DNA from: JAFDWI01 sp040255345
Lineage (GTDB): Bacteria > Actinomycetota > Acidimicrobiia > Acidimicrobiales > Iamiaceae
Reading direction: 5' to 3'
Assembly (NCBI GenBank): GCA_040255345.1
Contig: JBDZUV010000003.1
Location: 1 to 51,021 of the forward strand
DNA: 51,021 bases
Every line of letters starts with the position of its first letter. Position 1 is the first letter of the stretch. The position numbers were made by a program, and so were the translations under genes. Shown here piece after piece: positions 1 to 9,183 of this stretch. The notes below the pieces were generated by a model. That model was not told where the DNA came from. It saw nothing but the letters and a program-made list of their open reading frames with translations, and did no database searches.

Positions 1-993
1 GTCGGTGAGCCCGTCGGCGAGGGCGATCCGCGGCCGGTGGCCGAGCACCCGGGTCGCTTCGGTCGAATCGGCGATCAGACGGGCGACGTCACCGGGACGG
101 GGTGCCGCGTGCACGATCGGGCTCGTCGAGCCCGTCATCCGGACGATCGTCTGTGCCAGGTCGGCGACACGCACCTCGGTTCCCGACCCGACGTTGAACG
201 TCCGGCCCCTGAGATCGGGGACCACCCCGGCCCGCGCGATCGTCTCGGCCGTGTCGAACACGTGGGTGAAGTCCCGGGTCTGGTCGCCCGAGCCGAACAC
301 GGTGAGCGGGTCGCCGTGGAGTGCCTGGACCAGGAATCGCGGGATCACCTCGCCCGAGTCGCCCTCGGCGTGCGACCTGGGCCCATAGGCGTTGAAGGGA
401 CGGATCACCACGACGTCGAACCCGTGGGTGCGTGCCAGCGCGCGTGCGCAGGACTCGCCGGCGAGCTTGCCCGCCCCGTAGACCGTGTGGGGTCGGGTGG
501 GGTGCTGTTCGCTCATGGGGGCGCTCGTGGCGTCGCCGTACACCTCTGACGACGACACGTGCACCACCCGCGCGACCGCGGCGAGTCGGGCCGCTTCCAG
601 CACGCACAGCGACCCGGCCGCATTGACGTCGAAGTTCTCGACCGGGTCGGTCAGCGAGTGGCGCACCCCCAGACAGGCGAGGTGGAAGACGATCTCGGCG
701 TCCGCGCACACCTGTCGCATGGCCACGTCGTCGCGCACGTCGGCCACGACGAGTTCGACGGTGCCGACCGTACCGTCGTGGCCATCGGGCAGGTTCGCCC
801 GCGAGCCGGTGGCGAGATCGTCGACGACGCACACCTGCGCACCGCTGGCGGCGAGCACCCGGCACAGCGACGAGCCGATGAACCCCGCGCCGCCGGTGAC
901 CACCACCGATCGCCCCATGAGACCGTCGACGCCGCCCGGTGCCGAGGCGACGCTCGTCGCCGTCGGCGAGGTGCTGGGTGCCGCGACGCTCAC
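1..993 (-). CDS. NAD-dependent sugar epimerase/dehydratase (3' end outside window)
   Basis: Extended short-chain dehydrogenase acting on nucleotide sugars in the cytoplasm. The frame is open from GTG at 993 to the window edge (331 codons, no stop), so the C-terminus is missing. Seen: a Rossmann motif TGGAGFIGS about 30 residues in, the SSSEVYG strand carrying the catalytic Ser, and the YGAGK form of the catalytic YxxxK. These match UDP-glucose 4-epimerase/4,6-dehydratase-like enzymes; the exact substrate cannot be read from sequence. The GTG start overlaps the stop of the upstream glycosyltransferase by 4 bases (GTGA), so it is the last visible gene of the minus-strand glycan operon. An internal Met just before the Rossmann motif is an alternative start. 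Confidence 0.88.
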   Translation of the reverse strand, partial: MSVAAPSTSPTATSVASAPGGVDGLMGRSVVVTGGAGFIGSSLCRVLAASGAQVCVVDDLATGSRANLPDGHDGTVGTVELVVADVRDDVAMRQVCADAEIVFHLACLGVRHSLTDPVENFDVNAAGSLCVLEAARLAAVARVVHVSSSEVYGDATSAPMSEQHPTRPHTVYGAGKLAGESCARALARTHGFDVVVIRPFNAYGPRSHAEGDSGEVIPRFLVQALHGDPLTVFGSGDQTRDFTHVFDTAETIARAGVVPDLRGRTFNVGSGTEVRVADLAQTIVRMTGSTSPIVHAAPRPGDVARLIADSTEATRVLGHRPRIALADGLTD

Positions 994-2075
994 AGGTCCC
1001 CCGTCCTCGACCACCGTGAGGTCTGCACGTGCTCGGCCACACGGTGGGTCATCGCGGCGACATCGAAGGGCTGGAGCGCCCGGCTCAGTCGCTCGCCGCG
1101 CCGGATGCGACGCTCCAGCCGACGGGCGTGAGGCAGATCCCGGGTCCGGGGCCAGGTCGTCGCCGCGAAGTACATGAGCGGCCCGACGGGCGAGGCGTCG
1201 ACCCGTCCCCGATCGTAGGCACGGCTGGCCTTCCACAACGCCTCGTCCGCCAGGGCGATCCGGGCATCGGTCTCGAGACGCTCGGCGTCGGGAAGGTGTC
1301 GCCCGTCGCCGGCGAAGAACGTGGTGAACGCGGCGCGACGCGCTTCGAGGTCGGCCACGACGTGGTGGGTGGAGCGGTACATGCTCGACGGATGGCGCCG
1401 GTAGTAGGCCTGATCGGTGCCGGCGAGGTAGCCGACGTCGGCGCGGGCGGCGATCCTGAGCCACAGATGGAGGTCACCGGTGATCGGCAGGTCCGGGTCG
1501 AACAGGCCGACCTCTTCCAACGTGCGTCGGCGCAGCATGACCTCGGGCGAGGAGATGCAGTTCGTCCCGGCCCGGCACCGTCTGGCGATCCAGTCGACCC
1601 CGGGCCGCACGTGACGGGTGCCCTCGACCCGCCGGGCGGGCGGCAGCGGTTCGCCGGCGAAGAACACCGGATGCCCGTACACCAGTCCGACACCCGGTTC
1701 GTCGTCGAGGAAGCGGGCCGCCCGCGCCAGGGAGCCGGGAACCAGGGCGTCGTCGGCAGACAGCAGCACGACGTAGTCTCCGGTCGCCGCGGCGAGTCCC
1801 TCGTTGAACGTGGCGATGTGGCCGCGGCAGACCGAGTGGCGGATCCAGCGGACCCCCGGGTGGTCGGCCGCCAGGCGGGCGCAGATGCCGGGGGTGTCGT
1901 CGCTCGACGCGTCGTCGACGATCAGCACGTCGTAGGTGACCCCGTGCTGGCGGAGCACGCTGGTGACGCACAGCTCCAGGAACCGGCCGTAGTCGTGACA
2001 GGGCACCACCACCGTCACGGTCCCGGGCGGGTCCTCGGTGGCTTTCTCGGCGTCGGCGACCTGCGGAGTGGTCAC
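990..2075 (-). CDS. Glycosyltransferase family 2
   Basis: A 361-residue GT-A fold glycosyltransferase, probably adding a sugar to a lipid-linked glycan at the cytoplasmic membrane face. Seen: the N-terminal VVVPCHDYGRFL strand, VDDASSDDTP for nucleotide binding, and SADDA at about residue 107 as the DxD-type metal site. A C-terminal extension is rich in Arg. No membrane segment is evident. The GTG start overlaps the upstream dehydrogenase stop by 4 bases, and its own stop overlaps the epimerase start, so the genes are translationally coupled. Donor and acceptor sugars are unknown. Confidence 0.9.
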   Translation of the reverse strand: MTTPQVADAEKATEDPPGTVTVVVPCHDYGRFLELCVTSVLRQHGVTYDVLIVDDASSDDTPGICARLAADHPGVRWIRHSVCRGHIATFNEGLAAATGDYVVLLSADDALVPGSLARAARFLDDEPGVGLVYGHPVFFAGEPLPPARRVEGTRHVRPGVDWIARRCRAGTNCISSPEVMLRRRTLEEVGLFDPDLPITGDLHLWLRIAARADVGYLAGTDQAYYRRHPSSMYRSTHHVVADLEARRAAFTTFFAGDGRHLPDAERLETDARIALADEALWKASRAYDRGRVDASPVGPLMYFAATTWPRTRDLPHARRLERRIRRGERLSRALQPFDVAAMTHRVAEHVQTSRWSRTGDL

Positions 2076-3193
2076 GACGCCCGACCGCTGCGCGCCACGC
2101 TTCGGGCGCCGTTCGAGGTGGCCGACTCGTCGAGCAGCACCGCGGCTCCGCCGAGCGCGATGCTGTCGGGGATGGCTTCGAGCATCCGGAGGATGCGGAG
2201 GCCGCTACGACCGTCGGTGAGCGGGGCGCGGTCAGAGGCGATCGCGTCGACGAACTCGGCGACCATGACCCCCAGGGCTTCGCGGTCGGTCAGCGCCGGT
2301 GCCCGCATGTCGCCGAGCCGGTACGACACCATCGTCTCGGTGCGGGACGCGGGCCGGTGGTCCGCACCGAGCGAGGCACCCCGGTCGTACACACTGATGC
2401 GCTGTGCGGGTTCGAGGTCGTCCCACACCGCCATGAGACGGCTGCCTCCCGCCACGAGCGTGCGGACCTTGGTGGGGCTCAACCAGTTCAGGTGGAGGTG
2501 CGCGATGGCGCCGTTGGCCAACTGCAGCGTGACGTAGCCGATGCACGCCCGTCCCACGCCGAGCGGGTCGGCACTCTGGGCCGCGATCGAGACCGGCCGA
2601 CAGTCGGCCGGCAGGATGTAGTCGAGGATCGACAGGTCGTGGGGTCCGAGATCCCAGAACACGTCGACGTCGGGCTGCACGATCCCGAGATTGACGCGGA
2701 CCGAGTCGAGATACTGCAGGTCGCCGGCCTCACCCGATCCGATCAGATCGTGCAGGTAGCGCACCGACGGTGAGTAGCAGTAGGTGTGGTCGCACATCAG
2801 CACCAGGTGACGACGCTCGGCGAACGCGACGAGGTCCTCGCCGTCGGCACTGGAGCAGGCGAGAGGTTTCTCGGTGAGCACGTGGCGTCCGGCCTCCAGA
2901 CAGGCGCCGGCGATCGCCGCGTGGGTGACGGCCGGGGTCGCGATCGCGACGGCGTCGGTACCCGGGTCGTTCAACACGTCGTCGATCGAATCGGTCACCC
3001 GCACCGTGGAGTGACCTCCGAGTGCCTCGCGGGCCCGCTCGAGGTCGCGGTCACAGACCCAACGCAGGTCGGCGGTGCCGAGACGGGCGAAGTTCCGGAT
3101 GAGGTTCGGTCCCCAGTAGCCGGCGCCCACCACGGCCACGCCGACCGGAGTGCCACGCCTGGGTGGGTGTTCGCTTGCAGAGCCCGTCATCAT
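2072..3193 (-). CDS. Gfo/Idh/MocA family dehydrogenase
   Basis: A 373-residue NAD(P)-dependent sugar oxidoreductase. Seen: Rossmann motif GAGYWGPN near the N-terminus, the family TEKPL motif at about residue 100, and WDLGPHDLSIL with the His expected in the catalytic region. The family includes WlbA-type UDP-sugar 3-dehydrogenases used in glycan biosynthesis, and the neighbours support a nucleotide-sugar role (inference). I chose ATG 3193, which overlaps the stop of the upstream large lipoprotein gene as ATGA; the open frame extends further upstream, but that part lies inside the neighbouring gene and has low-complexity shadow composition. The second Met (3190) is an equally possible start. 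Confidence 0.9.
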   Translation of the reverse strand: MMTGSASEHPPRRGTPVGVAVVGAGYWGPNLIRNFARLGTADLRWVCDRDLERAREALGGHSTVRVTDSIDDVLNDPGTDAVAIATPAVTHAAIAGACLEAGRHVLTEKPLACSSADGEDLVAFAERRHLVLMCDHTYCYSPSVRYLHDLIGSGEAGDLQYLDSVRVNLGIVQPDVDVFWDLGPHDLSILDYILPADCRPVSIAAQSADPLGVGRACIGYVTLQLANGAIAHLHLNWLSPTKVRTLVAGGSRLMAVWDDLEPAQRISVYDRGASLGADHRPASRTETMVSYRLGDMRAPALTDREALGVMVAEFVDAIASDRAPLTDGRSGLRILRMLEAIPDSIALGGAAVLLDESATSNGARSVARSGRAS

Positions 3194-6100
3194 GCGCCTC
3201 CGTAGGTCACCGAATAGCTGCCGCTCGCCGCGGGGAACACCGCGTAGTCGATGCCCTTGATCGACTCCACGGTGACGGGAACGGGGGTGCCGTTCACCCG
3301 GATCGACTGCACCCTGCCCGGCGACGTCGCCGAGAACGGGGTGGCCGCCGAGTTCGCCGGCACCATCGCCTGCAGGCCGACCGCGTCGGGGTCGGCGCTG
3401 ATCGAGAACGTGAAGGTGCCGCCGTTCCACGACGGCGCCCCGAAGGCCGACCGGTCGCGTGCGGTGAGCCAGGTCAACAGTTGCCGGGCCGAGACGACGG
3501 GAACCCCGTGACGCAGAGCCGAGGCGACCACCGCGTCGGAGGTCGGCGAGTCCGCATCGTCGGTGTGCGCGTTCACGCCGATGACCGCGTAGTACCCCAG
3601 GGGGCCCGTGGCGTTGTCGAGGAGGGTGTCGATCGTGGCGGGTTCGGGCTGGCCGGACTCGTCGGTGATCTGCGTCGGCACCTGGTACACGTCGATCAAC
3701 GCGCCGTCGGCGTCGGCGAACCGCATCGGCATGCCCGACCCGGTGAACAGGCCGGGGTGGGTCGCCGCCAACTGCGGCGGCCACCAGTAGTAGTTCGCGT
3801 CGAGCCCGATGCCGTGCGCCCGTTCGGCGCGGGGTTCACCCGACCAGTCGCTCCACACGACACAGTGGGTGCGGTTGCTCGACGGTGCCGGAATGCTGGG
3901 GAGCTGGGCCGCCAGTGCCGCGGCCTGCTCGGTGAGGTCCCGGTTCAGCGACTCGTCGGTGAAGTCGTTGCAGTCGGTCGAGGTGTGCAGGTCGATGTCG
4001 AATCCCTGGGCCGTGTACTGCGCGGCCTGCGCATCGCTGATCGGCGTGCCCGGGAACACGTAGGACGTGGCACGCAGGCAGGTCCAGTCGGCGACCGAGC
4101 ATCCGGGCGGACTCTCGGCGGCGAGCTGATCGAATCGTCCGGTGGTGCCCCCGTGGCCGTGGTCGTCACCGGTGAGCATGACGGCCGCCTTCTCACCGTG
4201 GGGCAGATACCAGAACCGGGGAATGGGCAGCGTCGACGCGGCGGTCGTGGTGATGAGGTTCGCCAGGAGGCGCTGCTGGATGTCCGCCTGGGGGACGGCG
4301 ACCTTGTCGAGGTCGAGCCAGGGGGTCTGGGAGTTGGCCGTCACCGTGCCGGTGAACAGATCGGTGGACCGGATCGGCGTGGTCCCGAGCCGGTGCTGCC
4401 CGGCCCAGGCCGGGTTTCCCTGACGGGTCTCGACCACCGACCGGGACAGGTCGTAGGTGAACGCCGCCGCCGAACCGCTGCCCACGCTGCGTACGGTCAC
4501 GGCGGGAGCGGTGGTGTCGGTGCCCGCGTTCAGGTACAGGTTCGCGACGGCGGTCGCGCCGGCGAGGTTGTCGACGTCCGCGGTGCCGTGGAACCGGAGC
4601 GTCTGGTCGCTCAGACCCGCGCCCGGTGACGTGGACGTGTCGATGCGGAGGTAGGCGTCCGAGAGGGTGATGCCGGTCTGGGTCAACCCGAACAGATCCA
4701 TGAGCGACGGGTCGGGACGGATCCCGACGACGTGTCCGCCTGCCGACACCCAGTCGCCGATCATCGAGTGCTGGGTCGCGGTCACCGGGGCGGGGGCGAG
4801 CACGACCACCGCGTAGCGGGACAGCATCGCCGGTGTGAGCGCCGACAGCGATGCGGTCGCGAACAGGTTCAGGCCTTCGGCACGGAGGATCTCGGTGAGG
4901 TAGGCGTCGAAGCCACCACCGGACGCCGTCACCACGAGGATCGGCCCACCGGTTCCCGTGAGCGCCACGGATCTCGCCGTCGAGAACGACCACTGGGTCG
5001 ACGGCGTCATGGTGTTGCCCGATGCGTCGCGGGCGCCGTTCACCACGACGGTGTAGGCCGCCGCCGACGACAGCGGGGTCGACGGCGTGAAGGTGGCCAC
5101 TCGTGACGGCGCGTCATAGCTGACGGTGCCGGCCACCGCGGCGCCGCCGGGGCCGGTGACGGTGATGTTCACCGAATCGGCGACGACCGGCTCGCTGAAC
5201 CCGGCGGTGATCGGCGTCTGGGGTGCGACGCCCGCCGCGTTCGGGTCGGGGCCACGGGTCAGCACGACCGGCGGGGCGGTGTCGACGGCGGTGGCCGTGA
5301 AGACCGGGTCGACCCAGTAGTTGGTCGAGCCGTACGAATGCGTCGGATAGGTCGACGCGCCGTCGGCGAACACGCCGTTCCCGCCGCCGTCACCGTCCTG
5401 GTAGGCGCACAGGGCGCCGTTGCAGGAGGGTCCGTCGGCGAAGTAGCCCGGATCGGCCGAGTAGTGCCCCGAGTCGGTGTGATACGACACCACGTACTGG
5501 CCGCCGACACTGATGGGTACGGGCTGGTCGAAGGCGACCTGCTGCCATCCCGAGGCGGTCTCACCGGTGAAGGTGGCCGTGGCCACGCGCTTGCCGGCGA
5601 CGGTCCAGAGACTGCCGGTGTGGATGCCGGTGTTGGCCGCGCTCTTGTAGAAGCGGACGCCGGTCACGTAGCCGGCACTGCTCGTCGTGAACCGGGTGCC
5701 CAGCTCCAGCGGCCCGTTGGCGAGGGCGTCGACCGTCTGGGGAGTCGGGGTGCCCCACAGCGAGGTGCTTCCCTGGGGGGTGAACGACCAGGTGACGGTG
5801 CCCTGCATGGTGTTGCCGGCGGTGTCGGTCGCCCCCGAGACCGCCGCGGTGTAGGTGCCGTCGACGGCGAGGGGCTGCGTCGGTTGGAACGTCGCGGTGA
5901 GGGTGTCGGCGTTCCACGAGCGGCTCCCGGCGACCGGAGTCCCCGACGCGGAGGTCAACGTCAACCCGACGGAGTCGGGCCGGACGGGTTCGCTGAAGGT
6001 GACCGACACCGGCGTGCCGACGGGAACCCCCGTGGCGTGGTCGGCCGGTGACGTGGAGCGGACCGTCGGCGCCACGGTGTCGGTGGCGTGGGTGTCGAAG

Positions 6101-7479
6101 ACGACGTCGACCCAGTAGTTCGTCGACTGCCACGAATCGGCGGGAAAGCCGCTCGCCCCGTTGCGGTAGACGCCGTTGCTCTCACCGCAACAGTCCCGGT
6201 TCGCGTGCAGCGGCCGACGGTCGACGCCCTGCAGGGCGAAGTAGCCGTTGTCGGCCGAGTAGTGCCCGTTCGGCGAATAGTACGACACGACATAGGAGGT
6301 CCCGGGGGTCACCGCCACCGGATTCGCGAACGTCGCGGTCTGCCATCCCGAGGCGGTCTCGCCGGTGAAGGTGACCGAACCCAGCAGGGTGCCGCCCGAC
6401 GTCCAGACGTGGCCGGTGTGGGTGCCGGTGTTGGCCGCGCTCTTGTAGAAGCGGACGCCGGTCACGTACCCGGCGACGTCGGAAGAGAAGCGTGTGCCGA
6501 GTTCGGCGCCGGCGACCCCGTTCGCGTCGGGGTTCGTGGGCGTGGTGCCGGGCGGCCACAACGAGCAGGGACACTGCACCGAGCCGACGGCGAACGTCCA
6601 GGTGACGGGCGCGGCGAGCGGGTTCCCCGCCAGGTCGCGCGCGCCGCTCACGGTGGCGTGGTACGTCCCGTCCGCCAGGGGGCCCGCGGGGGTGAACGTC
6701 ATCGCCTCCGACGGTGCGTCGTAGGCGGTGCTGCCGGCGACCGGGGCGCCCTGCGCGTCGGCGAGGGTCATCGTCACCGATGCGGGATCGACCGGCTCGG
6801 AGAACCGCGCGGTGACGGTGGTGTCCGCGGCGACGCTCGTCGCGTCCGCAGCCGGGGTCTTCGACACGACGGTCGGGGCGACGGTGTCGGTCGCGGCGGT
6901 GACGAGCACCGGGTCGACCCAGTAGTTGATCGCGCGGAACGAACTCGACGGGAAGCCCGTCGCGCCGGTCCGGTACACGCCGTTGCCGGCGGTGCCGTCG
7001 GCCGGGGCGTGCAGGGGTGCATGGTCATAGGAGGTGGCGAAGAACCCGGGATCGGCCGCGTAGTGGCCGCTGTCGGTGTGGTACGACGCCAGGTAGGTGC
7101 CGCCTCTGGCGATCGGCACCGGTTGTGCGAAGTCGACCTGTTGCCAACCCGACGTCGTCTCGGAGGTGAACGTCGCGCTGGCGAGCAGCACCCCATCGGC
7201 CGACCAGAGGTTGCCGAGGTGGGTGCCGGTGTTGGCGGCACTCTTGTAGAACCGGATGCCGCTGATGAAGCCGGCGACGTCGGAGGTGAACCTGACCCCG
7301 AGCTCGGCGGCCGTCGCCTCCCCGGCGTCCGGGGTGACCGGGGCCTGGGCGGCGGTGAACAGGGTGCAGGGGCACGCGGGCGGCGAGGTGGGTTCGCAGC
7401 TCGCGAACGACACGACCGCCAACACGAGGGCCACGGCCCAGATGGCGGTTTGGCGCGGGGTTCTCCGGACTCGATTCAT
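3190..7479 (-). CDS. Large secreted lipoprotein: three DUF4082/Ig-like modules plus GATase-like and deacetylase-like domains
   Basis: A 1429-residue exported protein. From ATG 7479 it begins with a basic segment, a hydrophobic stretch and a Cys after FAS, consistent with a lipoprotein signal peptide. Three modules of about 266 residues follow; each has a DUF4082-like beta domain (core FYKSAANTGTH near residues 80, 345 and 612) and an Ig-like Big_5-type domain (FSEPV). Residues about 840-1060 look like a ThuA/glutamine-amidotransferase-type alpha/beta domain, and about 1090-1330 resemble a NodB-like polysaccharide deacetylase, with TGDDHGHGG and DIDLHTS as metal-site candidates. The tail is beta-rich. 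It is the first gene of the overlapping minus-strand operon and probably processes or binds the glycan outside the cell (inference). A GTG at 7554 is the alternative start. Confidence 0.82.
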   Translation of the reverse strand: MNRVRRTPRQTAIWAVALVLAVVSFASCEPTSPPACPCTLFTAAQAPVTPDAGEATAAELGVRFTSDVAGFISGIRFYKSAANTGTHLGNLWSADGVLLASATFTSETTSGWQQVDFAQPVPIARGGTYLASYHTDSGHYAADPGFFATSYDHAPLHAPADGTAGNGVYRTGATGFPSSSFRAINYWVDPVLVTAATDTVAPTVVSKTPAADATSVAADTTVTARFSEPVDPASVTMTLADAQGAPVAGSTAYDAPSEAMTFTPAGPLADGTYHATVSGARDLAGNPLAAPVTWTFAVGSVQCPCSLWPPGTTPTNPDANGVAGAELGTRFSSDVAGYVTGVRFYKSAANTGTHTGHVWTSGGTLLGSVTFTGETASGWQTATFANPVAVTPGTSYVVSYYSPNGHYSADNGYFALQGVDRRPLHANRDCCGESNGVYRNGASGFPADSWQSTNYWVDVVFDTHATDTVAPTVRSTSPADHATGVPVGTPVSVTFSEPVRPDSVGLTLTSASGTPVAGSRSWNADTLTATFQPTQPLAVDGTYTAAVSGATDTAGNTMQGTVTWSFTPQGSTSLWGTPTPQTVDALANGPLELGTRFTTSSAGYVTGVRFYKSAANTGIHTGSLWTVAGKRVATATFTGETASGWQQVAFDQPVPISVGGQYVVSYHTDSGHYSADPGYFADGPSCNGALCAYQDGDGGGNGVFADGASTYPTHSYGSTNYWVDPVFTATAVDTAPPVVLTRGPDPNAAGVAPQTPITAGFSEPVVADSVNITVTGPGGAAVAGTVSYDAPSRVATFTPSTPLSSAAAYTVVVNGARDASGNTMTPSTQWSFSTARSVALTGTGGPILVVTASGGGFDAYLTEILRAEGLNLFATASLSALTPAMLSRYAVVVLAPAPVTATQHSMIGDWVSAGGHVVGIRPDPSLMDLFGLTQTGITLSDAYLRIDTSTSPGAGLSDQTLRFHGTADVDNLAGATAVANLYLNAGTDTTAPAVTVRSVGSGSAAAFTYDLSRSVVETRQGNPAWAGQHRLGTTPIRSTDLFTGTVTANSQTPWLDLDKVAVPQADIQQRLLANLITTTAASTLPIPRFWYLPHGEKAAVMLTGDDHGHGGTTGRFDQLAAESPPGCSVADWTCLRATSYVFPGTPISDAQAAQYTAQGFDIDLHTSTDCNDFTDESLNRDLTEQAAALAAQLPSIPAPSSNRTHCVVWSDWSGEPRAERAHGIGLDANYYWWPPQLAATHPGLFTGSGMPMRFADADGALIDVYQVPTQITDESGQPEPATIDTLLDNATGPLGYYAVIGVNAHTDDADSPTSDAVVASALRHGVPVVSARQLLTWLTARDRSAFGAPSWNGGTFTFSISADPDAVGLQAMVPANSAATPFSATSPGRVQSIRVNGTPVPVTVESIKGIDYAVFPAASGSYSVTYGGA
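5290..7340 (-). repeat. Three intragenic tandem modules (about 800 bp each)
   Basis: The DUF4082-coding segments near 5290-5740, 6085-6540 and 6920-7340 are clearly similar at DNA level. A run covering 'ttggccgcgctcttgtagaa' occurs at about 5632 and 6429 and, with a few changes, at about 7231. The two inner copies are closer to each other than to the N-terminal one. This points to in-frame duplication within the gene and makes the locus prone to recombination and assembly collapse. Confidence 0.8.
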
Positions 7480-7581
7480 CAGAACGTGAGAGCCCCGGCG
7501 TGGCCCCCTGATACGAGCGATCCGGGGTCCGACCGGCCGGACGTCCGGTATCACCGCTGGAGGACCGGGCTCTAGGTCGTC
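7480..7581. promoter_or_regulatory. Divergent promoter region of the two glycan operons
   Basis: About 100 bases separate the start of the minus-strand glycan operon from the start of the plus-strand sugar-transferase operon, so both promoters must lie here or in the 5' coding ends. No convincing -35/-10 pair was recognised on either strand. The role is inferred from gene orientation only. Confidence 0.4.
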
Positions 7582-9183
7582 ATGCGAACGTCGCCGTTTC
7601 CGCCCAGCGGGACTCCCACCGCGCCGGCGCGTCGTGCACGCGCCGCTCGGAAGCGACTCCGCCGACGATCGGCGGTGACCGACGCGGCTTCAGCGGGCGT
7701 CGCCTGGAGCATCCAGCTCGCGGTCGGGGCTCCGGCAGGCGGAGACGTGGGCCTCGGCGCGGGCACGGCACTCGTGCTCGTCGCGGTGTTCGCCACGGTC
7801 GGATCGGTCGCCGCCCAGGACGGCTACCGGTCATGGCTGCAGGTCGGCGGCCCGGAGAGCCTCGCCCGGGCGTTGCGTGCCACGGCCTTCGCCGTGGTCG
7901 CCGTTCTCCTCGCCGCTGATCTGATCGGCGTCGACGTGTCGGTGACACGCGCGGTCGTCGGAGGATGCTGGGCGCTCCTGGCCGTGGGGTCGGGGCGATG
8001 GGTCCTCTCGGTCTGGATCACCCGTCGACGGCGGCGGGGCGAGCTCGTCGACCGGTCGTTGCTGGTCGGTTCGGGCGACGCGGCGTACCGATTCTGGCGG
8101 CACGTGGCCAGCCGGCCCGATGCGGGCAGGGTCATCGTCGGTTACGTCGGCGCGTCGCGTGAGGGGCCGACGAACTGGGCGCTGCCGCACTGCGGCACGG
8201 TCGCCGATGCGTCGGCCGTCGCGACGGCGCTCGGGCTCGACGGGATCGTGATCGCACCCGACACCGTCGCCGCCGACGACCTGGCGGAGGTGATCCGCCG
8301 GGCACACGCCAGCGACCTCGACGTCGAACTCGTCGGCGGTCCCGCCCTCGTCCATCCCCGCCGGATGTCGGTCACCGAGGTGGCGCATCACCCGCTGCTG
8401 TTCATCGAACCCCGCCGGGTCGGACACCTCCGCGAGGGCGCCAAACGGGGCTTCGACCTGGTGGTCGGTGGGGTGCTGCTCCTCGTCGTGAGCCCACTCA
8501 TGGTCGTGACGGCGATCGCGACGCTGCTCGACGACGGCCGCCCCGTGTTCTACCGGCAGCGCCGGGTCGGCAAGGACCGCCGCACGTTCCGACTGTGGAA
8601 GTTCCGGACGATGCAGCGGGGCGCGGATCGCCACGAACACCAGCTCCGTCACCGCAACGAGCGGGGTCACGGTCCGCTGTTCAAGATCGCGGACGACCCA
8701 CGCACCACCCGGGTGGGTCGGGTGCTTCGAGCGACCAGCATCGACGAACTGCCACAACTGTTCAACGTGCTCGGCGGTTCGATGAGCCTGGTGGGACCAC
8801 GACCGGCGTTGGTGGCTCAAGAGGCCGACTTCGACACCGAACTGCAGGGCCGGAGCCGGGTGAAACCCGGCATCACCGGGTTGTGGCAGATCGAGGCCCG
8901 TGACAATCCCGACTTCCACGCCTATCGGCACCTCGACCTGTTCTACTGCGAGAACTGGTCGTTCGCGCTCGACATCGCGATCCTCGCCTGGACCCTTCCC
9001 GGGCTGATCCGCCATGGCCTGATGGTGCGACGGGAGCGGTCCGCGCCGCGGCTCCGAACCGTCGTCGACGACACCGAGGCCCACGCCGACGCGAGCGATT
9101 GCGGGCCCGGCGACGACGACGGGGTCGGACCCCCGATGCTGCCGGTGGATCAGACCTCGTTCGCAGGACTCGGGCCGCGATGA
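7582..9183 (+). CDS. Polyprenyl-phosphate sugar-1-phosphate transferase (glycan-initiating)
   Basis: A 533-residue membrane enzyme that would transfer a sugar-1-phosphate to undecaprenyl phosphate, the priming step of exopolysaccharide or O-antigen synthesis. Seen: an N-terminal part with about four hydrophobic segments (residues 40-150), a soluble CoA-binding-like domain (about 155-270), and the C-terminal bacterial sugar transferase domain from about 288. That domain contains KRGFDL, a hydrophobic helix, WKFRTM, DELPQLFNVL, GPRPAL and KPGITGLWQ, which are hallmark motifs of WbaP/WcaJ-type enzymes. Its stop overlaps the next start (ATGA). Which sugar is used cannot be told. Confidence 0.93.
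   Translation: MRTSPFPPSGTPTAPARRARAARKRLRRRSAVTDAASAGVAWSIQLAVGAPAGGDVGLGAGTALVLVAVFATVGSVAAQDGYRSWLQVGGPESLARALRATAFAVVAVLLAADLIGVDVSVTRAVVGGCWALLAVGSGRWVLSVWITRRRRRGELVDRSLLVGSGDAAYRFWRHVASRPDAGRVIVGYVGASREGPTNWALPHCGTVADASAVATALGLDGIVIAPDTVAADDLAEVIRRAHASDLDVELVGGPALVHPRRMSVTEVAHHPLLFIEPRRVGHLREGAKRGFDLVVGGVLLLVVSPLMVVTAIATLLDDGRPVFYRQRRVGKDRRTFRLWKFRTMQRGADRHEHQLRHRNERGHGPLFKIADDPRTTRVGRVLRATSIDELPQLFNVLGGSMSLVGPRPALVAQEADFDTELQGRSRVKPGITGLWQIEARDNPDFHAYRHLDLFYCENWSFALDIAILAWTLPGLIRHGLMVRRERSAPRLRTVVDDTEAHADASDCGPGDDDGVGPPMLPVDQTSFAGLGPR

Noticed and set aside
89..1042. Minus-strand frame over the epimerase region
   Set aside because: Arg-rich with no conserved motif. The neighbouring frame encodes TGGAGFIGS and YGAGK and is the real gene.
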